From positions 372,001 through 436,000 of the forward strand of contig BROG01000404.1 of NCBI GenBank assembly GCA_030159075.1: DNA of 64,000 nt, given 5' to 3'. Within the stretch, counting starts at the first letter, position 1, and the number at the start of each line of letters is the position of its first letter. A program made the position numbers and the translations under genes. This DNA comes from Atrina japonica (Eukaryota; Mollusca; Bivalvia; Pterioida; Pinnidae). Below are positions 35,409-48,115 of this stretch, one piece after another. A model generated the notes under the pieces. It was not told the origin of the DNA. It made no database searches and saw nothing but the letters and a program-made list of their open reading frames with translations.

Positions 35409-35585
35409 TGTGTTTTATTGTTGTTTTAAATATTGAGATATCACAAGCTTTAGGTGAAGTGCCACAAATTTTTATCTGTGTTATGAACTGTTGCCAAATA
35501 CATGTACATGTAGCATCGAGGGTTGTTTTACCCACCTTGTACTACGACACAGGACCTTGCATGTATAATGCTCTACCAACAGACT
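35409..35585 (-). repeat. SINE family A fragment (body and tail)
   Basis: In reverse orientation, with taggtgaagtgccacaaatt and cgacacaggacc. The tRNA-like head is absent. It lies back to back with the full copy that follows. Confidence 0.6.
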
Positions 35586-35671
35586 TATGGTGACTGTATA
35601 TTAATAATACAGACTTAGTTCTTGTTTTTTTTATAGTGTTTATATATAATGTTCAGTACTTATTATAAACT

Positions 35672-36003
35672 GCTTGCTGTGGTCTAGTGGAAGAGCTTTC
35701 GACTTGCAAGCTAAAGGTCCCAGATTTGATTCTCAGATCGAGTCATACCAATGTCTTTAAAAATGGTAGTGACTGTTCCTTCACCATGCACTCCGCATAT
35801 GAAGTGGAAGTCACGAGTCTTTCAGATGAGACTTAAAACTGAGGTCCCATGTCCGGGATGGCATGGTACGTAAAAGAACCCTCATTGCATGGCATCGGTC
35901 CATAGCACAGGCCAAAATTTGTAGCACTTCACCTAAAGATGGTGACATCTTAATATAAGTGAAAAATTCTAGACGGGTGTTAAACAAGGATCAAACAAAC
36001 AAA
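35672..36003 (+). repeat. SINE family A, full-length copy
   Basis: The tRNA-like head has an A box (GTGGTCTAGTGGAAGAGC) and a B-box-like part (cccagatttgattctc). The body has tttcagatgagacttaaaac, gaggtcccatgtc and aaaagaaccctcattgc, and the element ends in gtgttaaacaagg and a (CAAA)n tail. It is the best reference copy in the window for this family. Confidence 0.8.
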
Positions 36004-36174
36004 ATTATCATGAGAAAACACCACTAGGTAAATATTCCGGCAGTAAATTTTCTCTTTCAGTGACAATCAAAAGAGTAATAATGAAGTGGGTCTAGAACAA
36101 GACAAAAAAGGATGCTATTGAACAAGGATTAGGACAAATGTGTACTGTTGACCATACAACATACCAATGAAATC

Positions 36175-36215
36175 TATCTATCTATCTATTTATCTATTTA
36201 TAAATATATATAATT
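36175..36215. repeat. Microsatellite (TATC)n / (TATT)n
   Basis: About ten tetranucleotide repeats, ctatctatctatctatttat, grading into tataaatatata. Confidence 0.85.
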
Positions 36216-37808
36216 AAAAAATGTATTCAAATCTTGAAATCTAATAGAACTGATGCTGTTTTTAGAATCAATAATAACTGAACAACATGTCATGCCATTG
36301 CCAATGACACTGAAAAATTAAGCCTTAAATCAATATAAAAGTAATACGTGATCACTACTGGCCATTATTATAAGAGCACACTGGCAGTGACTAAAGTACA
36401 TGTTAAATGTCCGTAACTCTGTACAGAAAATATGAAAAGACAATAACTTCCATTACAAGTTGCCATGACAAAAACAGAAATCAATCAATGTTGAACATTC
36501 CACATCAAAAATTCAAAATACATGTAAGTAATGGACCAGCATTTAACAATGATAAAACAATTGACTAAAAAGTCACTCAGTTGGAATGAAATACAGGATC
36601 TGGTAATTCCTAAAAAAAAAAAGATAAAATATTTGGAAAATATCTGTGCATGTATAACATGTATAAATATACATAACAGAAAGTAGAGTTACCAATACTG
36701 CAATAAAAATATAAATAAATATAGACAATTATGTAGACAATCATGTTACATGTTTTGATTTGGTAAAAAAAAAAACTAATCACTCTATGTAAAACCCTTT
36801 CAACCCCACAGACTGTAATAGACTAATCTAATACACTAGAAAAAAAACATACCATTTAGATACTAGGGTGTCAAAGATATGAATGATTCAAAGATACGAC
36901 ACATACACAAGTTCATGTAAATACGATACATGTTATTGCATGTCTCAGTACATTTAATGCTGTTTTAACTTTCCTGATATTCATATACATTGTATATACA
37001 TGTAACAACATGAGGTTGAAGGTTCAAAGGTTACAAAAAGATACTGTGACCCTGAGGTCATGGACCCAAGCAGCTGAAAGAAAATTTTCAGCCCCTGCCT
37101 GTCTGAACTCTGACAACTTTTTGATATAACAAGTAATGTCCAACACTTTCAAAAGTAAAAATGTGAAGCCATTTCTTATCGTATTTTAATAGAATTAAAA
37201 AGAGAATGTTTTCAAGTTTCATTGATTTGACAATTTAAACATAAAGTAAAAATTAGACATCACAACTTTACTTACCAATATTGGGAGTTTTCACCACAAA
37301 AATGAAAATTTCTGTTTAAATAAATAAATTTTGACTTTACAATACTTTTTTTAAAAAATGTGGTTTTATATGAAATACAATGTATATGTACATGTAGATA
37401 CATGTACCAATGTAGTAAAAAATCACAGAGCATCTTACCAAGTCAAGGTTTTCCGATCCACATCATTTCTCATACACCTTCACAGATTACATCTCATATT
37501 TGGCAGTCACTGGTTGCAACATCTAGTGCCAATCTAAAATTGACCTGACACTGAGTCCTGAATTTAGCTAATGAAAAGCCATGTCTCTATTATTCTGTGT
37601 TTACGTACTTTCCACTCTATCATGTGATCAATGTGTGATTGATTGTTAGACACAATCTGATTGGCTCATTCAACAGTAATTGCAGCCAATGGAAATTGAT
37701 GCTGTGAATTCACAATATACAGGCCAAATCTGTTAAGGTGTATTCATGAGGAATGAAGTGGATCAGAAAACCATGACTTGGGAAGATGACAATAGACTAG
37801 TGTCCAAA
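36216..37808. other. Intergenic AT-rich stretch, nothing recognised
   Basis: Short A/T tracts and scattered acatgtac motifs. The small ORF at 37360-37548 has no recognisable content. No RNA gene seen. Confidence 0.5.
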
Positions 37809-38573
37809 TACAGTCAAACCTCGTAATCTCTAAGACATCGGGACCAAACAAAAGATTCGAGATAAACGGGTCTTCGAGTTAAAAGGTTTGTCACTAAATA
37901 CAATCCTGATTGCTCTCATGAGCGTGTTGGTAGTTGCCAGAATATTTGTAGGCCTATCTGTATACCGTTTGTCTCTTATCGTCAGTATATGTGCACACTG
38001 ACGGCGACAAAAACCAGGTGTTTGTCAAACAATAATTATTCAAAGCCAATTAAAAGGAATGAATTACGTTTGAGTATTTATTTCTTAATACAAAACTGTA
38101 TTGGCAAGTAAAGATCACTCACATTTTAACAGAACATCCAATGCTCCATTTTAGACACGAAAGGGATACTATTATTATACATTTAAGAACAGGAAATCTA
38201 AAAACAAATTATAGAAAGTAACATTAACCATATAGATTTAAGATCGGAGAGCAAAATAAAGGAATTTTGGTGAAGATATTTATTTATTGTATGTACTCAA
38301 AATGATACAGAAACCATATTTGTTCAGCACTAGTCATATAATCACAATGACTTAATGACGATGTACAAAAATTTAACTTCGAGATAACTGGTCACTTTCA
38401 CATTTAATCTAAAAATCAGGACCAAGTTTTAACACCGACATTAGCAGTTTTTCCAATTTTCCAATCTCGAGTTATCAGGTCTATTGAAGGAAAATTGCCA
38501 GGACTGGCACTTGATCTCAAGATAACCGGATAAATCAAGATTACCGATCTCGACATAACAAGTTTTGACTGTA
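37809..38573. mobile_element. MITE, 0.77 kb, TACAGTCAAACCTCGTAATC...AACAAGTTTTGACTGTA
   Basis: Inverted ends beside TA (TACAGTCAAA / TTTGACTGTA). Inner motifs about strand-swapped forms of cttcgagataactgg and ctcgagttatcagg recur near both ends. No coding capacity. Its ends are of the same style as the CAGTGGAA family. Confidence 0.65.
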
Positions 38574-38887
38574 CTTTTTGAAAATCTCTGCAAAGTAATA
38601 AGAGATACAGAATTCTTTATCAAATGTTTGATTCACATGTTCATTTTTAATCAATTGCAACTTAACTCATCAACCCCCTGTAAAACAATGGACTCTTCTG
38701 AAAATCAATGACTTAGGCAAGTCCAAATGTGTCTTACAGGATGAATGAGTTAATACAGATTTGTCCCATCACAAGAAAATGTACATTTAATTGGAAATTT
38801 CTGATACTGGTATTTATTTTTGTAATAAGATTTTTCAAAACTTAAAAATTTAAAAGAATTGCTTTGTACATCAGTTTCAACAAATTT

Positions 38888-39209
38888 GTAAAGGGGCCTT
38901 AGCTATGATTTTTCCTTATTTTTTTCCTTCCTTTTTTACTACTTATTTTACTTCATAAATTTCTATATATTTTGTGAAAATTGCTTCCAAGAGAATCCTT
39001 GGTTTGGCACTTTTCACTTGCAGCCTTATTACTACATGTACATGTATTTTTATATGAAAACCACACTGGCCCCACCTTATTTTCAAAAAATATGTAGGAA
39101 TATACGTTTTTTATGCCTATGTATATATCTCTTATTTGTTATTCACCTATTGTACAAAAATGTACATCATGTACAATTAGTAAAAGTAGAAAAGCAAATG
39201 CCCCTTTAA
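38888..39209. mobile_element. TTAA-type MITE, copy 3
   Basis: Left GTAAAGGGGCCTTAGC, right AAATGCCCCTTTAA; the interior ttttgtgaaaattgcttcc is shared with copies 1 and 2. The left target reads GTAA rather than TTAA. Confidence 0.68.
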
Positions 39210-39475
39210 AGCTTACATATACATGTATAAGTAACTACTGATAAGAATGCCAAAAATTGTTAAATATCTGCACATCATTTTTGTTATATCAAATCAAAAA
39301 CTATTGAGTAGAATCCTTTGCTAGACTCTGGTTAAAGATCTGTACAATTTTTCCTAAATGAATTCACATCACCTTAACTCATCAACCCCTGAAGTCACAT
39401 TTAGATTGGTCCAAGTCATTGATTTACAGAAGAGTCCATTGTTTTTTAGGGGTAGATGAGTAATATTATCCATTC

Positions 39476-42370
39476 TCACAGAAACAGTACATTAATTTGG
39501 TGGATTTTCCGCATGTGTTCCTTCATGTTACTGTTTCTCGTAAATGCTTTGCCACACACCTCGCATGTAAATGGCGAGTCACCTGCATGCACCCTCATGT
39601 GGGTCTTCCAGTTATCAGCACGATGGAACAGCTGATCACATATATTACATTTATATATTTTCTCTCCAGTGTGGACATTCATGTGTTTATCCAAGTACTT
39701 TTGGCAACTGAAAGCCTTTTCACACACGTTACATTTAAATGGTTTTTCAAGGGAGTGTATTCTCGAGTGGATCTGCATATCAATTTTCTTGATAAATGCC
39801 TTCTCACACACCTCACATTTAAATGGTTTTTCGCCTGTGTGTGTTTTCATGTGTTCCTTCATGTTACCTTTCTGACAAAATGCCTTATCACAGAGAATGC
39901 ATTTAAATGGTTTTTCCCCAGTGTGTATCCTTAAGTGTTCTCTCAAATTGGCATTTTGGGTAAATGCCTTCTCGCACACATGACATTTAAATGGTTTTTC
40001 TCCTGTGTGCGTCTTCATGTGCTCCTTTACTTGACCACTCCAATTAAAAGCCTTGTCACATACATTACACTTGTATGGTTTTTCTTCTGAGTGTATCATC
40101 ATGTGTCTTCGCATGTTACTTCTGTTACCGAAGGCCCTATCACACACACTACATTTATACGGTTTTTCGCCTGTGTGCGTCATTATGTGTTCTCTGAGAT
40201 GAGTGCTTAGCGTAAATGCCTTGCCACAGATATAACATTTGTGTGGCTTGTCACCTGTGTGTGTTGCCATGTGCGATTTCATGTGACTGCTCCAATAAAA
40301 TGTCTTGTCACACAATTCACAACTGAAAGGTTTTTCTCCTGTGTGCATTTTCATGTGTATTTTCATGTCACTCTTTTGAATAAATCCTTTCTCACAAAGA
40401 TCACACTTATATGGTTTTTCCCCCGTGTGTATCCTCATATGGATGTCTAGATGACTTTTACGACCAAATGCCTTTTCACAAACGTTGCATTTATATGGCC
40501 GTTCATTTGTGTGTGTTCTCATGTGCACTTTCATGTCATTGCTTCGACGAAATGTCTTTTCACAAACGGAACATTTATATGGCTTTTCACCTGTATGTAT
40601 CCTCATATGGTCATTCAAACAATGTTTCATACTAAACGCCTGGTCGCACACATTACAATTATATGGTTTTTCTCCTGTATGTGACCTAACATGTCTTTTC
40701 AAATAACAATTCTGACTAAATGCCTTACCACACATTTCACATTTGTACGGTTTTTCACCATCACGAATATTAGTCATCTCCGTTTGCTCCGTCTTGCCCT
40801 GCATATTAGATTCCGAGCTTTCTGATGTTGACAAATCATAACCTCCTGTCTTATTTTGTTCTCTGAACTTAGAGCTATCTATATTTCCTGTTAAACGCAT
40901 CACAAACTTCGTTGGTTTCTTTTGCTCTGTAGATTCCAAGCCATCACTGCTATCTGATGTTGTCATTTCATATTCCTCGATCTTTACACGTGCCCCTAAC
41001 TCCAGATTTTCGCTGCTCTCTGCTGGATCCATTACAAATTCATTATTCTGGTCAGTTAAGTCAGGATTTTCATAATTGTTTGATGCGGTCATTTCAAAAT
41101 CTGGCATCTTATTAACTGTAATAAATTCAGGATTTTCAGTACTATCAGACACGTCCATCATATAGCTCTCCATCTTATTCACTTCCGTAAATTCAGGCCT
41201 AGTAAAACTGGCTGAAGGAGCCATTTCAAATTCCACCATTCTATTCCCTGCAATGAATTCTGGACTTTCAGACCTTTTTGACATATCTATTACAAATGGT
41301 TTTCCAGTTTCCTGAATCTGTGCCATTACCATTTCCTCTATTTTTCTTTCCATACTCAAATCATTTCCGGAGTTTCCCGACATTGGCATATCGTAACCAT
41401 CTGTATTGGTCCATTCTCTACATCCAGGACTGTCACTGCGTTCAAATGCTGGCATTACAAATGTATCACTCTTCCTTTTTCTTTTACTTTCAGAGACTCC
41501 ACTTCTTTGTGGTGTAGCCATTTCACATTTCGCCACATCACTTTCTCCTTCAAACTCAGTACTTTCTAATTCAGGTACTACAAAATTCTCCGCCATGTCC
41601 TGTTCCCTAGAATCAAGACTTTGTGTTCTATCAGAAAATGTCTCCGTCTGACAGGGCTTTCCATATTCATAGCTTTCACTCTTATCTGACAAAGCCTTCA
41701 CAATTTTCTCAATCTTGTTATGTTTTCTAAATTCTGAGCTTTTTGTGATTTCTACTATGGACAATACACTATCTTCCATTTTGCCTTGTTCTTCACTTCC
41801 AGTTATTTCAGTGCTGCCTGAACTAGGTTTCACAAATTCTTTGCTACAGTCCCTCTCTGATAAGTCACAATTTTCATCTTTATCTGAAACAGACTTCACA
41901 ATTTTCTCAATTTTGCTTTGTTCTTTTAATTCAGACTTGTTGGAGCTTTCTGCTGATGATAACCCGTGTTCTTCCAGTTTATTTTCCTCTTCAACATTTA
42001 TTTTTTCAATGCTGGCTGAATTAGATATAACACATTCTTTCATACTGACTAGTTTTGTATAGTTAAATATTTCATTTCTTTCTTGTGTAGAATCCTCAAT
42101 TTTCTCAAATTTGTCTTGCACTCTAAATTCAGAGAGTTTCATGCTTTTTGCTGTAGGCATCCAGAGTTCTTCCGCTTTGTCATGGTCTTTAACTTCCAGT
42201 CCATTAGCACTATACGCTGTATGCTTCTCCAATTCCTCAACATTTTCCTCCTCTGTAAGGTCGGGGCTTTCACAACTTTCTGACGTAGACATTTCATCTT
42301 CAATTTTGTTCTGATTTTTACTTTTGGGAATTCCACATTTCTCTAATGCTGCCATGTCAACCTCTTCCAT
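39476..42370 (-). CDS. Poly-C2H2 zinc-finger protein, 15 fingers, single exon
   Basis: 964 codons from ATG at 42370 to TGA at 39476. Residues 542-957 are fifteen tandem C2H2 fingers of 28 residues, mostly joined by TGEKP linkers; the last is C-x2-C-x12-H-x4-H. A sequence-specific nuclear DNA-binding role is expected for the family; the target is unknown. KRKRK at 296-300 could aid nuclear import. No KRAB, BTB, ZAD or SCAN domain is seen. Residues 1-540 are acidic, Ser/Glu-rich, and show a decayed 22-residue repeat. Seven fingers have Met where Leu is usual in the recognition helix. An upstream acceptor-like ttctctag lies 25 nt before the ATG with an open frame after it, so an extra 5' exon is possible. 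Several plus-strand ORFs over the fingers are shadows. Confidence 0.93.
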   Translation of the reverse strand: MEEVDMAALEKCGIPKSKNQNKIEDEMSTSESCESPDLTEEENVEELEKHTAYSANGLEVKDHDKAEELWMPTAKSMKLSEFRVQDKFEKIEDSTQERNEIFNYTKLVSMKECVISNSASIEKINVEEENKLEEHGLSSAESSNKSELKEQSKIEKIVKSVSDKDENCDLSERDCSKEFVKPSSGSTEITGSEEQGKMEDSVLSIVEITKSSEFRKHNKIEKIVKALSDKSESYEYGKPCQTETFSDRTQSLDSREQDMAENFVVPELESTEFEGESDVAKCEMATPQRSGVSESKRKRKSDTFVMPAFERSDSPGCREWTNTDGYDMPMSGNSGNDLSMERKIEEMVMAQIQETGKPFVIDMSKRSESPEFIAGNRMVEFEMAPSASFTRPEFTEVNKMESYMMDVSDSTENPEFITVNKMPDFEMTASNNYENPDLTDQNNEFVMDPAESSENLELGARVKIEEYEMTTSDSSDGLESTEQKKPTKFVMRLTGNIDSSKFREQNKTGGYDLSTSESSESNMQGKTEQTEMTNIRDGEKPYKCEMCGKAFSQNCYLKRHVRSHTGEKPYNCNVCDQAFSMKHCLNDHMRIHTGEKPYKCSVCEKTFRRSNDMKVHMRTHTNERPYKCNVCEKAFGRKSHLDIHMRIHTGEKPYKCDLCEKGFIQKSDMKIHMKMHTGEKPFSCELCDKTFYWSSHMKSHMATHTGDKPHKCYICGKAFTLSTHLREHIMTHTGEKPYKCSVCDRAFGNRSNMRRHMMIHSEEKPYKCNVCDKAFNWSGQVKEHMKTHTGEKPFKCHVCEKAFTQNANLREHLRIHTGEKPFKCILCDKAFCQKGNMKEHMKTHTGEKPFKCEVCEKAFIKKIDMQIHSRIHSLEKPFKCNVCEKAFSCQKYLDKHMNVHTGEKIYKCNICDQLFHRADNWKTHMRVHAGDSPFTCEVCGKAFTRNSNMKEHMRKIHQINVLFL

Positions 42371-43864
42371 CTTTTCGTCTGACTTTCTGTATTTCCTAGA
42401 GAAGCCTTATATTTGATCAGGAAACAGATTTGTCTTTGCTACTTGACAGACGATTTTACAAGTAATTGCTCAAAAACAAAATGTTGAAATTCTTATAAAG
42501 AATTAAACACCTAACATCAAATTGTCCTCTGTGACTGATACGGCACAGTACTAATACCACACAGATGAAATACAAAACCTCTCTATCTTCTCCCCTTTTA
42601 CTTCTTGATCAGCTTTGTGTGTTTACAGTCTTATGTGCCATCTGTTATATGATAACGTTCACTTACTGAAGACCAATAATAACAATTACATATCAAGAAC
42701 TGTTTTCACTGTGTTAAGACAGACAAAAGTGCTAAGGAATGTCATTCAATTCGACTGCCTCTGTATGTTGTTATATAGAATGGACTTTTTTTCTGCTTCA
42801 ATGTTGCCATTCATTCACTACTTTCAGGGGATCCTACATTTCCTAGTCTGTTGTGGGTCTATATTGATCTGAAATACACAAAAATAATTTTCCCATAAAT
42901 GCTGCAAGTATATAATAGTATGTTCAAGAAAATTTATTTAGTACATTTTTTATAGTGAAATATAAGGATTTATCAGTAAAATAAATTTATTTTTAATTTT
43001 CATTTTTCTCTGTAAGAAAAATTACACTCTTGCAAAATCAGAGTTAACTATGATATTTTCATTGGGTCAATCAAAATATTTTTTTTTCATATTTGAGACT
43101 ACCTTTTTTCTTGTTTTATGTGAAATAAATACATGTACATGTATAATATTTACCAATTTTTATGAACAACATTTTAATTTCATCTTGTAAGGCAGAACAA
43201 TACATATTTAACACTCATGCACTTGTGTTAAATATTATTCTTTAGGTATAAAGAGGGTTAACGTTAATGAGATGTAACTCATTTCAATAGTAAGATTTTG
43301 TCATAATCAATTATACAAATGTAACTGGCCGTTCAACTTTGACATCACCAGAATTTTGACTCTGTCAGTCTGCTGAGTTCATTCAGAGCATATTTGGTAA
43401 TTAGATCTTAACTGAGGTTATCAAAGTAATTCTTTCCTTCAGGATTTCGTATGCTCATTGGTGTTCATAATGTTTACTTTTCTTTTCCATACAACAAAAT
43501 TTCAAAATGACATAAGTTGCATTTTCATTGGTCTAACACGCCACATTTATATGTACAAGGTCACTCACATGTGACCCCATACCAGTTTTCGTTAGATATC
43601 CCATGCAATATATCCGAAAATGGGAGTGATAAGAGAGCGGATTTTAACCAGATTGAAAGATTATTCAAAAAATGTTATTTGAATGCAACACATTGTCTTA
43701 TCTGCTATTATGGAAATCATAAATTGCCAATACATGTTTTATTCAATCTTGAATAATAGGCAATGGCTGAATTAGATAATGGCAGTACAAGTTCTAAGGT
43801 ATTGAACTCAGGACCTTCAGCTGAGCTTGCAAGGAAAGCACTCTTAATCATGATTGTTTATTAG
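42371..43864. other. Upstream flank of the zinc-finger gene, nothing recognised
   Basis: Presumably contains the promoter (minus-strand gene, so upstream is to the right). AT-rich; small ORFs at 42615-42872 and 43517-43756 show no recognisable content. Confidence 0.45.
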
Positions 43865-44765
43865 TAGTGCAACAATATACCAAACTACGATATGTCAAGG
43901 TATTTTACCTTCAGTACGATACACAGTACATTGATTTTATGCCATGATACACTTACGATATTTTCCGGATATATCCGTTTTCGGTTTTAGACTCTGTATA
44001 CTCTATTTCTGGTTTACCGGTAAACAATAAACATGGTGAAAAGCACCCATGAGGAAAACGGACATACTTAGGCCCTCACGGCACCATCGTCATACAAGTC
44101 GCAGATATTGGCTCAATCATGGTTAAAAAAGCTACAAATGCCAGGAGGCTCAACATAAGTTTGAAAAACTCGCACCACTTGTCATCTTTGTAACATGGAT
44201 ATACCTTACAAAACTGGTAAAATCATGGACGTATCATTTGACATGAAACAGCATCATCCAAATGTAAATTATTAATTATGAATTAAATCCTAAAATTGAA
44301 ATAAATTGTAGATTCGCAAGGGCAACGTAGTTTGCAACAATCAATGAACACAAAGGTGTCAATCAATTCGCCGAGGGCCAAGCTATTTCAAAAGCTATAA
44401 CTCAGTTTCTAGTGACTTATTTATGACTTTTCAGTTAGGTGGAATCTGATGGTTTCAGAAAATTGATTAACATTTTAGAGCCAAAATATGATGTTCCTTC
44501 TCGAATACATTTCTCCACAAATGTAGTCACTAATTTATTTAACAGGATATATCTCATTTAGTTGACATTAAAAGTAAACAAAACAGAATAAACAGGATAT
44601 GTGAAACAAAAACTTTATTTTCAAAAGTAAGTGCACAGAAATGCAATAATGTCATTATTGAATTTTCAACTTGGTTGTTTTATTCCTGTGTATCGTAAAT
44701 GTATCGTATCGTCAGGTATGAATCGCAATACGTATCATATCGTCATTACAGTGTATCTTTGCAGC
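43865..44765. mobile_element. Probable MITE, about 0.9 kb (GCAACAATATACC...GATACACTG style ends)
   Basis: The left has gtgcaacaatataccaaac and gatatg / cgatac motifs, the right tcgtatcgtcaggtatg, catatcgtcattacagtgt and atctttgcagccc. The ends pair only imperfectly and I could not find a clear target duplication. Confidence 0.4.
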
Positions 44766-45370
44766 CCAATTTTTATACAGCTTTTAATTTTATTCCAGAT
44801 ATCTTGAAGTTTTCATCTTGATATATAGCTTTTCTTGGAGTATATTTGTAATCCAATGTATCAAAATGTTGTAGAATTTGTCACTTGTTATCTGGAAATT
44901 ACTTTTCACAATCATGACTAATGAAGGATTACTTTTTGTAATTAATTACTTGTTTACCTGCAGTGCTAAACATGGGTCAATCAACTCCTGCTAATGAGCC
45001 AAGGTGAAAGGTTAACTAATAATTTCTTAAATTAAATTTAAATAAAGTGGTAGCCTGAGTAAGTCTATTAAGAAAAGAAAGTAAATGAATTGAAAATTTC
45101 AGTTATCTCAAATTCAGGATATTTTAAAGTAAATGGGGCAGCCCCTTGAATTTCAAGATAACGAGATTCCACTGCATGTACGTGATTACCTTGGTTTTGG
45201 GTTATACTTTCATTTTCAAATTAAAGATGATCCGTTTATTGTACAAAGTCTTCATTTCATGCCATGTTCAAGTTGAATGTTCTCCTTAAGCTTCACTTGA
45301 CTGACTTATGTTTGTATGTCCATCTGCAAATAAAATATACATTATAAGTAAATCATAGAAAATAAATAAA

Positions 45371-45560
45371 TACAGTAAAACCTGCTTTAGTGACCACATG
45401 TGTATAAAGACCACCTGGTCATAAAGACTTTTTTGCTGTCCCCAATATATGTACATGTAGCACCATTTGTGTATAAATAAACCTCCATATAATACATAGA
45501 CCACCTCCCTATACATAAAGACTAGTTTTGTTGTATCCCTGTAAGGGAGCTTTATATACA
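45371..45560. mobile_element. MITE-like repeat, TACAGTAAAACCTGC
   Basis: Starts atacagtaaaacctgcttta, with tataaagaccacctggtcat and ctatacataaagactag inside. The right end is unclear. Related to 21508-21665. Confidence 0.45.
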
Positions 45561-45594
45561 TCTAATGATGTATACAAATTTCACTGTAACAGAA

Positions 45595-45720
45595 ATGTAC
45601 ATGTATGAAATATGAATACATGTGTATATACATGTACATGTATCTAAGTATACATGTATGTTTCTGTTTTTACAATTGTTTATACATGTACATGTAGATG
45701 TAGAAAATATCATGCATACA
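45595..45720. repeat. ACATGT-rich low-complexity tract
   Basis: Overlapping copies of the palindrome ACATGT and of tacatgtacatgta, for example at 45598, 45630 and 45686. Confidence 0.75.
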
Positions 45721-45789
45721 TGCATATCATTATCTATGGTCAAATTATTTCTTTCTCTTGCTGGCGTTTTATGCCACATTAAATAATTG

Positions 45790-46015
45790 TTCAGTTGTAT
45801 GGTGGCAATCAGTTTATAATGGTTGAAGAGATAATCCAGTTACAATATACTCGGGAAGAGACCATCTCTCTTCTGCAAGTGAATTCCCACAAAATGAGCT
45901 TACACGTACATGTACAAAGGCTACAGTGGGACTCAATCTCATGCTGATAAGAGGCGAGAGACTTCATGGTTTAAAGTGCTACCGTATGTTGTAATCACTA
46001 GGCCACAGAGACCCC
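45790..46015 (-). repeat. SINE family C (tRNA-like head at right)
   Basis: In reverse: A-box-like TGGCCTAGTGATTACAAC, B-box-like GAGATTGAGTCCCA, then the body with ggaagagaccatctctcttc and acaaaatgagctta. Weak relics of the same body lie at 18125-18255 and 53981-54080. Confidence 0.6.
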
Positions 46016-46639
46016 TTATGTTAAAATAAAAGCAGTTTCTAAACTGCACATTGGTCACAAAAAAAAAAATTGTAAAAAGGTCCAATTTTTCTCTAAATCA
46101 GCTCAAGATGATACTTTGTAGTTAAATTTTCTATTTTACCTGTACAGATAGAAAATCATTGAAATATTGTGGAAATCCAAGGGAAATGTGACAAAATCAA
46201 TGTTTGCATAGGTTAGCAATGGCCTGTTACATGTATGATGTAACGGCCAAGTGTATGGTTTTCTAGGACATATTTCAAGAGTTAATGAACAACGATCAAG
46301 ACATGTACAATTGCATATAAACACACACTTCACTTTCAACAAAGAATAAACGAGTTTATGTTAAAATGTACATGTAACATTCATAAACTCAATGACCTTT
46401 CTTCCATATTGCATCGTAGTACGGTAAACTGAATAAAGTGAACAGCCCTCAACCATTAAAAAATAAAATCAGACTTTGGGAGTCAGTTGCCTAACAGGGA
46501 TTTTCAACACAATAGTAAAGGGTGAAATGAGGCCCCATTCCTGATGCAAAAATGCATATATTCCCAATTTGCAAACTAAATTTCCCAACTGAAGTCAAAT
46601 TACTGAATTATAAAATATAGTTGATCAATCAGAACAAGA

Positions 46640-48115
46640 AACCGCTAGAGACGGTATGGCTGGATTGCCATGCCTTGACAGAAGTTGAAAACAATTATGA
46701 AGTCTGTACCTCCATCCGTTGCCAAAAATTTACTTCAACCTGAAACTTTAACCAAAATGTTGATCCCCATTCCCATTAATACTTTGATCCACCCCCAAAA
46801 TTCAAACCATATAAATTATAATTCAATTACACTTGTCATCGGTAATCTTAAGGCCAAGTACATGTATGAAGTCTGTACCTGTATCCATTGCCGACCCCCA
46901 TTACCACTTTGATCCACCCAAAAATTCAAACCCACATAATTCAATTGCACTTGTCACAGGTGACCTACAGGCCAAGTTTGAAGTCTGTATCTATATCCAT
47001 TACCAAGAATTTGCTTCAACCTGAAACTTTAACCAAAATGTTGATCCCCAACCTTATTACTTCATTGATCCAACCCCAATTCAATTGCTATTGTCACAAG
47101 TTTCCTACAGGCAAAGAATAAGTCTGTACCTCTATCCATTGCTGAGAATTTGCTGCAACCAAAACTATAACCAAAATGTTGATCCCCACCCCAATTACTA
47201 CTTTGATCTACCCTCCGAAATTCAAACTCAAATAAATCAATTGCACTTTTCACAGGTAAAGACCAAGTCTGAGGTCTGTACCTCTATCCATATTGCCAAG
47301 AATTTACTTCAATCAAAATGTTGATCCCCCACCCCCATTACATGTACTGAACTACTTTGATCCATCCACAAAAATTCAAATACAAAGATCGTGATTAATA
47401 GTTCTCATCAAGGTCATTCTACATGTGAAGTTTCAAAGAGATTTCATCTATGGTCTTCCCACAATAGACCTAAACCCAAGAGCAAAACAAAATTATTGAT
47501 GCTGACAGTCCAACCCCTATTATAACTTTGACCCCCCTCTAAAATTTAACAAGAACATATATTGTTGAATTTTTTTAAACTGTACTATTTTCAAGTTATA
47601 ATGAAATATTAAAAATTCACCATACATGTAGGTTCCCATAGTACATATGTAGACCAAAAATCCACCCCTCAGTACTTCTTTGATCCACCTTCCAAATTAA
47701 AAATGATGGTTACTTCTCATCAAAGTCTACCTACATTTGAATTTTCAAAAAGATATCATCTATGGTCTTTACACAATGTACCTAAACGTTAGAGCTAAAC
47801 CAAATTCAAAAACAAAGTCAATGTAGTCAGGAAGTTTCAAAGAGATATCATCTACCCACAATGGATACAAGAGCTAAACCAAATTTGATCCCCCTCCAAA
47901 TGTACTTTGACCCCCCCTCCAAAATTAAAAAACAAAGGTTGTGATGGATAGTACTAATCAAGGTCTATCTACATGTGAAGTTTCAAAGAGGTATGATTTA
48001 TGGTCTTCCCACATGTACAATGCACCTAAACCAAACTGTTGGCGCAGGCGGACTTCGCCATTTCATAAGCCGGATTTTGTTTCACAATCCGGCCAAAAAT
48101 ACATATATAGTTTTC
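46640..48115. mobile_element. Inverted-repeat element, copy 2, with internal about 165-bp tandem repeats
   Basis: Left ggtatggctggattgccat, right tttcacaatccggccaaaa, like the ends of the 33-35 kb element. The inside at 46690-47390 is 3-4 units containing aagtctgtacctctatcc, aaccaaaatgttgatcccc and caattgcacttgtcac; the later part repeats gtgaagtttcaaagagatat and tcatctatggtctt. Confidence 0.55.

Noticed and set aside
39497..42314. Many plus-strand ORFs of 65-145 codons across 39.5-42.3 kb
   Set aside because: They are antisense shadows of the zinc-finger gene; their repetitive His/Phe/Cys-rich look is the reverse complement of the finger array.
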